From contig CAZCPB010000278.1 of the NCBI GenBank assembly GCA_964500365.1, positions 1 through 5,057 of the forward strand: a stretch of DNA of 5,057 nt, written 5' to 3'. The position numbers were made by a program, and so were the translations under genes. Origin of the DNA: CAZCPB01 sp964500365. Its GTDB lineage: Bacteria > Planctomycetota > Phycisphaerae > Phycisphaerales > UBA1924. The notes under the pieces are model-generated. The model saw nothing but the letters and a program-made list of their open reading frames with translations. It searched no databases and was not told the origin of the DNA. Below are positions 1 through 5,057 of the stretch, piece by piece. Position 1 is the stretch's first letter, and every line of letters begins with the position of its first letter.

Positions 1-789
1 GAGGACCAGCGCCCCGTCGGGCAGCTTCGCGCCGCCCATGAGGGTGGCGGTCGAGACGTTGTCCACGGCCTTCCAGTTGGCCCCGCCGTCGGTCGAGCGG
101 AAGATCCGCCCGCGCAGGCCGAAAGCGACGACCGCGCCGTTGTCGGCGACGACGCCGCCGAAGAGCGAGCCCTTGTACGGCGAGGGCACGGTCGTCCAGG
201 TCTTGCCCGCGTCCTTCGACGAGAGGATCGTGCCGGCCTCGCCGAGGATGAGCAGCCGCCCCTCGGGAAGCCGGATGAGGGCGTTGAGGTGCTTGTCGTC
301 GGCGATGACCTTGCGGTCGTTCCACGTCTTGCCGCCGTCGGCCGTCTCGTAGAACGCGCCGTAGGCGCCGATGGCGTAGCCGGTGTTCTCGTCGACGAAG
401 AGCACGTCCAGGAGCGGCCGCTGCTCCGCGGCGGCCTCGAACTGCCGCGTCCAGGTGTCGCCGCCGTCGGCCGTGGCGAGGATCACGGAATCGTGGCCCA
501 CCGCCCAGCCGCGCTTCGCGTCGAGGAACTCGACCGCCGTGAGGAGCGGCGCCGGGGGCGACTTGGCGCGCCGCCACGACTTGCCGTTGTCGTCCGAGAG
601 CACGATGTAGCCGCGGTCGCCCACCGCCACGACGCGGCTGCCGCGGTGGGTGGCGTCGATGAGCAGCAGGCGCTCCATCGTGACCTTCGGCAGCGGCCCG
701 GACTCGGGCAGGATCTCGGCGCGCGCGGATGCCGCGCCGAGCGCGAGCGCGGCCGCGGCGGCGAGCCCGGCAACGGCGGTGGTCCTCAT
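1..789 (-). CDS. Secreted YCF48/BNR-repeat beta-propeller protein (3' end missing)
   Basis: The 263 codons from ATG at 787-789 run to the left edge without a stop, so the C-terminus is missing. Residues 1-24 form a Sec signal peptide with a long Ala/Leu core and a likely cleavage at SARA|E, placing the protein in the periplasm or outside. Five Asp-box motifs (S/T-x-D-x-G-x-T/S/N-W) lie at 65-72, 106-113, 149-156, 191-198 and 232-239, spaced 41-43 residues apart, one per propeller blade. Related bacterial proteins are often called photosystem II stability factor-like (YCF48/HCF136), but nothing here suggests photosynthesis. In proteobacteria such genes commonly accompany DUF1302, DUF1329 and an RND/MMPL transporter, so a role as a periplasmic partner of an export or uptake system is inferred. 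The start is supported by GGAGAG at 795-800, five bases upstream. A terminator-like hairpin just before it suggests lower or regulated expression. Substrate or binding partner is unknown. Confidence 0.9.
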   Translation of the reverse strand, partial: MRTTAVAGLAAAAALALGAASARAEILPESGPLPKVTMERLLLIDATHRGSRVVAVGDRGYIVLSDDNGKSWRRAKSPPAPLLTAVEFLDAKRGWAVGHDSVILATADGGDTWTRQFEAAAEQRPLLDVLFVDENTGYAIGAYGAFYETADGGKTWNDRKVIADDKHLNALIRLPEGRLLILGEAGTILSSKDAGKTWTTVPSPYKGSLFGGVVADNGAVVAFGLRGRIFRSTDGGANWKAVDNVSTATLMGGAKLPDGALVL

Positions 790-794
790 GGCGA

Positions 795-800
795 CTCTCC
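795..800 (-). promoter_or_regulatory. Shine-Dalgarno of the YCF48-like gene
   Basis: GGAGAG on the minus strand ends five bases before the ATG at 789. It starts only four bases after the TTTT run of the upstream hairpin, so the ribosome site is free of the stem and could be used even if the hairpin forms. Confidence 0.75.
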
Positions 801-804
801 AATG

Positions 805-852
805 AAAAGGGGGCAGACCCCCGCGCGGGTGCCGCGCGGCGATGCTGCCCCC
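805..852 (-). terminator. Nested hairpin with T-run, candidate attenuator/terminator
   Basis: Read on the minus strand, an 8-bp perfect outer stem (845-852 with 809-816) encloses an 8-bp perfect inner stem (832-839 with 821-828, three-base loop). The outer stem is followed at once by TTTT (808-805). A competing compact hairpin is also possible: five G-C pairs (818-822 with 809-813) and a four-base loop, again ending at TTTT. A G+C-rich stem plus U-run is the layout of an intrinsic terminator, though four U residues is short. It lies between the DUF1329 stop and the YCF48-like start, so it would act as a partial terminator or attenuator inside the operon. It could instead be a dispersed palindromic repeat or an mRNA-stabilising structure. 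Confidence 0.5.
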
Positions 853-870
853 GGCCGGCCGTTGGCCGGG
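850..870 (-). other. Inverted repeat just after the DUF1329 stop
   Basis: A perfect 7-bp stem (864-870 with 850-856) with a seven-base loop begins seven bases after the TAG stop at 878-880. No T-run follows. It shares bases 850-852 with the outer stem of the neighbouring nested hairpin, so the two cannot form fully at the same time. Confidence 0.5.
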
Positions 871-877
871 TCGGGCA

Positions 878-2242
878 CTAGCGCGTCCCGAGGCTGCGCA
901 GCGCGTTCGGGCTGTAGTCGGCCCCGGAGCGCTTGACCGGCGCGTAGATCGTGGTCTCCTCGTTCCGCAGCCCCATGGCGATGTAGCGGCCGGACTGCAG
1001 GTCGTGGTGCACCTCGATCGTGCCGAAGAACATCGGGACGTTGTACCAGTTCTCGTTGTGCTGCTCGGAGTAGCGCCACAGCTCGCCACGGCCGTCGTAC
1101 TTGTCGGTGGCGACGATCGCCCAGCTGTCCTCGTCGATGTAGAAGTTGCGCTTGGCGTAGATGTGGCTCGTGCCGGGCTTGAGCGTGGCCTCGACCACCC
1201 ACACGCGGTGCAGCTCGTAGCGGGCGAGGTCCTGGTTGAGGTGCCCGGGCTTCAGCACGTCCGCGTACTTGAGGTTGGGGGCCGTCATGCGGTACGAGTT
1301 GTACGGGACGTACATCTCCTTCTTGCCCACCAGCCGCCAGTTGTAGCGGTCGGTCGCGCCGTTGAACATCCCGAAGTCGTCGTTGGTGCGCAGGCCGTCG
1401 GCCGCCGTCCCGGGGTTGTCGTAGGCGACGTTCGGGGCGAGACGCACGCGGCGCTGGCCGGGGTTGTAGGTCCACGCCGAGCGCGGCTCCCTCGACTGGT
1501 CGACCGTCTCGTGCACGAGCAGGATCTGGCCGGCCAGGCGCGCGGGCGCGGTCGTGACCTGCAGGTAGTTGAGGATCTTGTTGTTCTCGCGCTGCGCCAC
1601 GGGCTTGGAGCAGTTGCCGTACTGGAAGTCGTACTCGTACTCGAACTTCACGATGGCGTAGTCGCCGGTGCGCGTGACGGCCGCCTGCGCCCAGTGCTGG
1701 GCGAAGGTGTCGCCGCGGTAGCGCAGCATCGAGTTCCAGATGGCCTCGTAGCCGTCCTTGGGAACCGGGAAGGGGATGCCGCCCGTGCAGCCCGTGACGC
1801 CGTTGCCGCCCGCGGCGAGCTTCGCCTTGGGCGCGCATTCCTTCGTCTCGTTGTAGTGGCACTGCGGGAAGGCGGCCGTGCGGCGCGTCGGATACACGAT
1901 CATCTTGTAGTCCGGGTACTTCTTCAGCATCGCGACCTGCCCGGGCGTGAGCTTGTCCTTGTGCTGGTCGGCGGTCGCGCCCGTGATCGTGAAGAGCGGC
2001 TTGTCGTTGGGGAACGGGTCCGGGTACTGGCCGCCGGCCTTGTAGCCCGGCACGGGCTTCGTGATGCCGCCGTCCCAGGCGGGGATGGTGCCCGCGGCGT
2101 TGCCGGCCTTCTCGGCGCCCACCGGGGTGAGCGTGGTGCCGAGCTTGGCGACGTCCGCCGCGGACATCTCGGCGGCGGCGGGAACGGCGAAGGCTGCGCC
2201 GACGGCGACGAGCGCCGCGGCCTTCTTCGTGATGGCGAACAT
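878..2242 (-). CDS. DUF1329 family periplasmic protein
   Basis: A complete 454-residue protein of the DUF1329 family (Pfam PF07044), near the family's usual length of about 450. Residues 1-24 are a Sec signal peptide, with likely cleavage at PAAA|E. Family hallmarks seen in order: the N-terminal helix region ending in GTIPAWDGG (51-59), SREPRSAWTYNPGQRRVR (250-267), GMFNGATDRYNW (291-302), HRVWVVEATLKPG (345-357) and YAKRNFYIDEDSW (362-374). Four cysteines (128, 136, 152, 211) could form disulfides in the periplasm. No lipobox Cys follows the signal peptide, so it should be soluble rather than a lipoprotein. The fold is related to LolA/LolB lipoprotein carriers, which suggests binding of a lipid-like ligand; this is family knowledge, not shown here. 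A strong GGAGGAG at 2250-2256, seven bases before the ATG, fixes the start. It is probably cotranscribed with the DUF1302 gene 74 bases upstream. Its true ligand is unknown. Confidence 0.95.
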   Translation of the reverse strand: MFAITKKAAALVAVGAAFAVPAAAEMSAADVAKLGTTLTPVGAEKAGNAAGTIPAWDGGITKPVPGYKAGGQYPDPFPNDKPLFTITGATADQHKDKLTPGQVAMLKKYPDYKMIVYPTRRTAAFPQCHYNETKECAPKAKLAAGGNGVTGCTGGIPFPVPKDGYEAIWNSMLRYRGDTFAQHWAQAAVTRTGDYAIVKFEYEYDFQYGNCSKPVAQRENNKILNYLQVTTAPARLAGQILLVHETVDQSREPRSAWTYNPGQRRVRLAPNVAYDNPGTAADGLRTNDDFGMFNGATDRYNWRLVGKKEMYVPYNSYRMTAPNLKYADVLKPGHLNQDLARYELHRVWVVEATLKPGTSHIYAKRNFYIDEDSWAIVATDKYDGRGELWRYSEQHNENWYNVPMFFGTIEVHHDLQSGRYIAMGLRNEETTIYAPVKRSGADYSPNALRSLGTR

Positions 2243-2249
2243 GGGGAAT

Positions 2250-2256
2250 CTCCTCC
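2250..2256 (-). promoter_or_regulatory. Strong Shine-Dalgarno of the DUF1329 gene
   Basis: GGAGGAG on the minus strand, seven bases before the ATG at 2242. It matches the 16S rRNA tail closely and is the strongest ribosome site in the window. It selects this start although the same frame remains open far upstream, antisense-free, through the DUF1302 gene. Confidence 0.8.
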
Positions 2257-2280
2257 GGTTGTCTGTCTTGTGCGTGGCCG

Positions 2281-2308
2281 CCGGGGGGCGCCTGGCGGCG
2301 CCCCCCGG
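2281..2308 (-). other. 12-bp perfect hairpin between DUF1302 and DUF1329 genes
   Basis: A perfect 12-bp, almost all G-C stem (2297-2308 with 2281-2292) with a four-base loop starts eight bases after the DUF1302 stop. What follows on the minus strand is not T-rich, so it is not a standard intrinsic terminator. Likely roles are protection of the upstream mRNA from 3' exonucleases, or a partial pause site setting the ratio of the two products. Confidence 0.65.
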
Positions 2309-2316
2309 TGCGGGGA

Positions 2317-4248
2317 TCAGAACGAGTAGCTCACGCTGACCGAGTAGAAGTCGCGGTCCTTGAGCGGGTTGGCGCTGCCGCACCAGCTGGCGCTCTGGCC
2401 CGGGGTCACCGCGCTGCCCGCCGGCGGCAGGTCGGTGCCGCAGTAGGTGCGCCCGCCCATGTAGCCGGTGTACTGGACGTCCACCAGCCACTGGCGCTGG
2501 TAGTCCCAGCTCGCGCCGACCGAGAGCGACTTCACGCCCTCGTTGAAGCTGGGGCCCACGCCCTTCACGTCGTGCGCCCACGCCATGCGCGGGGCGATGT
2601 TGCCGCCGAAGAGCGCGTTGGTGTATTCGAGGCGGCCGACGAGGCGGTAGCCCCAGGAGACGCTCGTGAGGAAGCCGTCGGGCTGCGTGGAGAAGGCGCT
2701 CGAGAGCACGGAGCCGAAGGCCGTCACCGGCAGGTGGTTGGCCGGGCCGTTGAACTTCACGTCCGTGGGCAGGCTGTGGAAGTAGGTCACCCCCGCCTCG
2801 CCGAGGAGGACCAGCTGCTCGGCGCCCATCGTGTTGGGAATGCTCTTGGTGCCGGTCATCTGGAACTGGCTCGCCTTCAGGCGGCGGTAGCCCTGCAGGT
2901 AGGAGCCGTCGGGCACCAGCGCCGCGGACGTGGCCCCCGTGGGCGCGCCCGGGATCTGCGTGAAGCCCGTGATCGTGTTGGGCAGGCCGAGGGCGGCCAG
3001 CAGCAGCTCCGGCGTCGAGTACTGCACCGGGAGGTTGGAGCGGTAGGAGTACTCGCCCTGCAGCGCGATGCCCGCCGGGCCGGCGGTGTTGAAGCTCAGG
3101 CCGAAGAGGCGGATGTCCTCGGGGAACTCGGCGAAGTAGGTCGCCGTGCCCGTGTGGCACAGCGAGCGCAGCGCGGCCTGGGCGCAGATCGGGGCGATGA
3201 GCGGCCCGCCGGTGAGGATCGAGCTGGGCGTGCCCTTGATGCCGGAGAAGAGCGGGATCCGGCTGTGGTAGTTCATGTAGTACACGCCGAATTCCGTGTT
3301 GTTGAGGTCCTGCGCGAGATAGCGCAGGGCAAGGCCGTACTGGCCGTTGTCGCTGGGATCGCGGTCGGCGGCGCGCGGGGCCCAGACGGAGGCGGCGGGG
3401 TCGTACGGGCCGTACAGGGCGCTGGCCGCGGTGCCCAGCGTCGGCACGACCGGCGGCACGGGGTTGGACGGCGGCTTGTTCTGGTCGTTGCGGCGCCCGA
3501 ACGAGAGGATCACGCGCGTGGCGTCGTCGGAGGCGAAGTCGTTGTTGGAGAAGTAGGTGCCGCGCGGGTCGATGCGGATCTTGTCGTGGTTGGTGAGGTA
3601 GAAGCCCTCGAGGCTCGCGTTCTGCGTGAGCTCCAGGTTCGCCCACAAGCCCGTGGTGGGCAGGAAGGCCTCCTTGATCTCCGAGCCCGGGATGCGCAGC
3701 TTGGAGAGGTCCACGGGGTTGATCGCGTTGATGCCGTTGGGGATGAAGGTGCTCTCGCCCCAGCTGATCACCTGCCGGCCCGCGCGCAGGCGCAGGTTCT
3801 TGCCCATCGGCTCGAAGGCCGCGCTCACGAAGCCGTCCAGGCCCTGGACGTTCTTGCCGACGCGGTCCTTGGCCGTCGGGCCCAGCTTGTCGTTGTCGGC
3901 GTTCTCGAAGTCGTAGAAGGCGAGGCCGCGCCCGAAGAAGCCGAAGTTGCCCCACTTGAGCTCGAGCTCCGTGGTCGCCTTGGCGATGCTCGCGAAGGCC
4001 TTGTTCTTGTTGTAGTTGAGGTTGCCGTCGTCCTCGTTCACCGAGCGGGCGGTGCCGCCGTTGGCGATGCCGACGAGCGAGCGGTCGCGGTCGCTCGCTC
4101 GCACCGAGATCCCGTAGGACAGGGTCGTGTCGAGGCTCCCCGTGAGCCCGTTGTCCAGCTTGAACTGGAAGGCGAGCGCGGGCCCGGCGCCTGCCAGCGC
4201 GAGGGCGAGGGCGAGGGGCTTCAGCAGGGGGCGGAAGGCGGGTTTCAT
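2317..4248 (-). CDS. DUF1302 family outer-membrane beta-barrel protein
   Basis: A complete 643-residue member of the DUF1302 family (Pfam PF06980). Residues 1-26 are a Sec signal peptide with cleavage likely at ALA|F. The family signature is clear at GRQVISWGESTF (157-168) followed by NGINAINPVDLSKLRIPG (171-188). The rest alternates polar and hydrophobic residues with many aromatic belts, and the chain ends in YSVSVSYSF, a terminal Phe typical of barrels inserted by the BAM complex. Four cysteines (355, 364, 603, 623) fall in likely loops and could pair. The role is inferred as an outer-membrane channel or anchor for hydrophobic compounds, working with DUF1329; no substrate is established. 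An in-frame ATG 23 codons upstream (4315-4317) was rejected: it would put a polar stretch before the signal peptide, whereas ATG 4248 has AGGAG at 4258-4262. It is probably the first gene of the operon. Confidence 0.95.
   Translation of the reverse strand: MKPAFRPLLKPLALALALAGAGPALAFQFKLDNGLTGSLDTTLSYGISVRASDRDRSLVGIANGGTARSVNEDDGNLNYNKNKAFASIAKATTELELKWGNFGFFGRGLAFYDFENADNDKLGPTAKDRVGKNVQGLDGFVSAAFEPMGKNLRLRAGRQVISWGESTFIPNGINAINPVDLSKLRIPGSEIKEAFLPTTGLWANLELTQNASLEGFYLTNHDKIRIDPRGTYFSNNDFASDDATRVILSFGRRNDQNKPPSNPVPPVVPTLGTAASALYGPYDPAASVWAPRAADRDPSDNGQYGLALRYLAQDLNNTEFGVYYMNYHSRIPLFSGIKGTPSSILTGGPLIAPICAQAALRSLCHTGTATYFAEFPEDIRLFGLSFNTAGPAGIALQGEYSYRSNLPVQYSTPELLLAALGLPNTITGFTQIPGAPTGATSAALVPDGSYLQGYRRLKASQFQMTGTKSIPNTMGAEQLVLLGEAGVTYFHSLPTDVKFNGPANHLPVTAFGSVLSSAFSTQPDGFLTSVSWGYRLVGRLEYTNALFGGNIAPRMAWAHDVKGVGPSFNEGVKSLSVGASWDYQRQWLVDVQYTGYMGGRTYCGTDLPPAGSAVTPGQSASWCGSANPLKDRDFYSVSVSYSF
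4199..4216. repeat. Three tandem copies of a hexamer in the signal-peptide coding region
   Basis: GCGAGG (plus strand) is repeated three times without change. On the minus strand it encodes the alternating Leu-Ala core of the DUF1302 signal peptide (about residues 12-17). Gain or loss of a unit would stay in frame and change the length of the hydrophobic core. It may equally be just codon preference for Leu-Ala repeats. Confidence 0.6.
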
Positions 4249-4256
4249 GGAGCGGT

Positions 4257-4262
4257 TCTCCT
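4257..4262 (-). promoter_or_regulatory. Shine-Dalgarno of the DUF1302 gene
   Basis: AGGAGA on the minus strand, eight bases before the ATG at 4248 (nine if only AGGAG is counted). It decides the start in favour of the Met that opens the signal peptide over the upstream in-frame ATG at 4317. Confidence 0.75.
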
Positions 4263-4309
4263 GAGCGGTGTCGTAGTTTGTTCGCCCGCCTTGCGACGGG
4301 TGTTCGGCG

Positions 4310-4335
4310 CCCGGCAATTGTCCTTCATTGCCGGG
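4310..4335. promoter_or_regulatory. 9-bp dyad, candidate operator upstream of DUF1302
   Basis: CCCGGCAAT (4310-4318) and ATTGCCGGG (4327-4335) are perfect inverted repeats separated by eight bases. The dyad is 62-87 bases before the DUF1302 start and overlaps the -10 and spacer of the candidate promoter. That position suits a dimeric repressor. It could also form a hairpin in a longer transcript coming from the acylase gene. No known regulator consensus was recognised. Confidence 0.4.
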
Positions 4336-4346
4336 GGAAAAGACAA
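4317..4346 (-). promoter_or_regulatory. Weak sigma-70-like promoter candidate for the DUF1302 operon
   Basis: On the minus strand TTGTCT (4346-4341) resembles a -35 box, and GACAAT (4322-4317), 18 bases later, resembles a -10 box; each matches the consensus at four of six positions. The two boxes sit in the only locally A+T-rich part of this intergenic region. The predicted transcript would have a leader of roughly 60 bases. Matches this weak arise by chance, so this is only a candidate. Confidence 0.3.
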
Positions 4347-4384
4347 TGCGGCGGTGCAGCGAACGGCCGGCGGGCGGCGGGGTA

Positions 4385-4410
4385 CGGGAGGGGGCATTCG
4401 CCCCCTCCCG
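4385..4410 (-). terminator. 11-bp hairpin after the acylase stop, possible terminator
   Basis: A perfect 11-bp G+C-rich stem (4400-4410 with 4385-4395) and a four-base loop begin seven bases after the acylase stop. The position is right for a transcript 3' end, and it would separate the acylase from the DUF1302 operon. There is no T-run after it on the minus strand, so termination would need Rho, or the structure would only protect the mRNA end. Confidence 0.5.
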
Positions 4411-4417
4411 CGGCCCG

Positions 4418-5057
4418 TCACTCGCTCACCGTGCGGGTGCTGTACGCCGGGTCCGAGGTGATCGCGGACTCGGTGAACGGGAAGGCGATCCACTGCTTGG
4501 CCGAGAATCGCTGCGTCTGGTCGGCGAAGTGCGGCGAGGCGGGGTTCGTCGAGTTCGAGTAGGTGAGGAAGCCCTGCGCGTTGGGGCCGGAATCGGTGAA
4601 CTGCACCGTCTGGATGTAGCTCGTGCCGGTGGTGATCACGTAGCCCACGCCCGGGACGAGCACGCTGCTCAGCTTGTTGTAGATGCCGAGGTAGTCGCCC
4701 TCGCCGCCGTGGATGGGAACCGGGGTGGACCCGCGCAGCGTGAATTGCACCGTGCCCAGCGGGGCGTCGATCGCCAGCCCAGCGGCCCGGATCTTGTCCC
4801 CGGCCGCCTTGAGCGCGGCCACGAGCGCCGTGGCCACGGTCGCGTTGGAGACGGCGAACCCGCGCGGCGTGTTGAGCGGGTCGAGGTAGTTGAACGGCGC
4901 CGCGTAGACGTTGGCGATGTTGCGCGCCGCGTTGAAGAACTCGCGGAACAGGTGGGCGCCGCGGCTCGCGAGGTCGTACTTGCGGTCCCAGGCGGAGAGC
5001 GCGCCGCACTCGGCCTGCACGGCGGAAGCCGCCGGCAGCGCGCACAGGGCCGCCACG
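4418..5057 (-). CDS. Penicillin acylase family N-terminal nucleophile hydrolase (C-terminal part)
   Basis: The frame is open from the right edge to TGA at 4418-4420, giving 212 complete codons, the C-terminal part of a protein usually about 750-850 residues long. Counting from the first full codon, family-typical segments are AWDRKYDLASRGAHLFREF (22-40), HGGEGDYLGIYN (116-127), GTSYIQTVQF (144-153) and LTYSNSTNPASPHFADQTQ (164-182), then the FSAKQW...PF end. This closing pattern resembles the beta chain of penicillin acylases and of acyl-homoserine lactone acylases such as PvdQ and QuiP. The family is made as a precursor, exported, and self-cleaved at a Ser that becomes the catalytic N-terminus of the beta chain. 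That Ser, the linker and the signal peptide lie outside the window, so activity and substrate cannot be judged. A GTG at 5054-5056 is an internal Val, not a start, because family sequence is already under way there. Confidence 0.85.
   Translation of the reverse strand, partial: VAALCALPAASAVQAECGALSAWDRKYDLASRGAHLFREFFNAARNIANVYAAPFNYLDPLNTPRGFAVSNATVATALVAALKAAGDKIRAAGLAIDAPLGTVQFTLRGSTPVPIHGGEGDYLGIYNKLSSVLVPGVGYVITTGTSYIQTVQFTDSGPNAQGFLTYSNSTNPASPHFADQTQRFSAKQWIAFPFTESAITSDPAYSTRTVSE

Noticed and set aside
842..2329. 495-codon open frame on the plus strand opposite the DUF1329 gene
   Set aside because: Its translation is rich in Arg, Val, Ala and Gly with no recognisable domain, and it mirrors a well-supported gene. 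Long antisense frames are expected in G+C-rich DNA.
878..3955. Apparent 1025-residue protein joining a long N-terminal part to DUF1329
   Set aside because: The DUF1329 frame simply stays open upstream through another frame of the DUF1302 gene. That part is Arg/Pro-rich with no family features, while the DUF1329 signal peptide and strong Shine-Dalgarno mark the real start at 2242.
4246..4317. Longer DUF1302 start at the in-frame ATG 4315-4317
   Set aside because: It would add 23 polar residues before a clear signal peptide and would lie within the candidate promoter. The ATG at 4248 has its own Shine-Dalgarno.
2308..4461. 717-codon open frame on the plus strand opposite the DUF1302 gene
   Set aside because: Low-complexity Val/Arg/Ala/Glu/Gly composition, no signal peptide or family motif, and no ribosome site that stands out. 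It is an antisense shadow of the barrel gene.
4245..5045. 266-codon minus-strand frame overlapping the acylase end and the intergenic region
   Set aside because: Arg/Pro/Gly-rich shadow in another frame of the acylase. It crosses the hairpin and promoter region and has no recognisable motif.
5054..5056. GTG as a start codon giving a short 212-residue protein with a signal-like beginning
   Set aside because: The Ala/Leu stretch is short and broken by Cys, Gln and Glu, and the following sequence matches the interior of the acylase beta chain. The frame is also open to the window edge.

Overview
The window is a G+C-rich stretch (roughly two thirds G+C by eye) in which every supported gene lies on the minus strand. 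It therefore reads from right (5057) to left (1). Four exported-protein genes fill it: the 3' end of a penicillin-acylase-family N-terminal nucleophile hydrolase (4418-5057, cut by the right edge), a complete DUF1302 outer-membrane beta-barrel (2317-4248), a complete DUF1329 periplasmic protein (878-2242), and the 5' part of a secreted YCF48/BNR-repeat propeller protein (1-789, cut by the left edge). Sec signal peptides, an outer-membrane barrel with a C-terminal Phe and the DUF1302/DUF1329 pair point to a Gram-negative proteobacterium. High G+C suggests a beta- or gammaproteobacterium (for example Burkholderiales, Rhodocyclales or Xanthomonadales), but the sequence alone does not fix the genus.

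The DUF1302, DUF1329 and YCF48-like genes look like one operon, with gaps of 74 and 88 bases and a good Shine-Dalgarno before each start. This order is known from many proteobacteria, where an RND/MMPL-type transporter gene often follows; it would lie beyond position 1 here. The likely picture is an envelope module that moves or senses a hydrophobic substrate: DUF1302 in the outer membrane, DUF1329 as a soluble LolA/LolB-like carrier, and the propeller as a periplasmic partner. The substrate is not known. The acylase gene sits 169 bases upstream on the same strand. It may share a pathway (amide-linked fatty acyl compounds) or only be a neighbour.

The least ordinary part of the window is its intergenic DNA. 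All three complete stop codons are followed, after 7 to 8 bases, by a perfect G+C-rich inverted repeat (11, 12 and 7 bp stems). None of these three has a U-tract. A further, nested hairpin with a TTTT run lies directly in front of the YCF48-gene ribosome binding site and looks like an intrinsic terminator or attenuator inside the operon. Upstream of DUF1302 a 9-bp dyad overlaps a weak sigma-70-like promoter and could be an operator. No RNA genes, CRISPR arrays, insertion sequences or attachment sites were seen. No convincing new system was found; the regulatory hairpins are the best leads.
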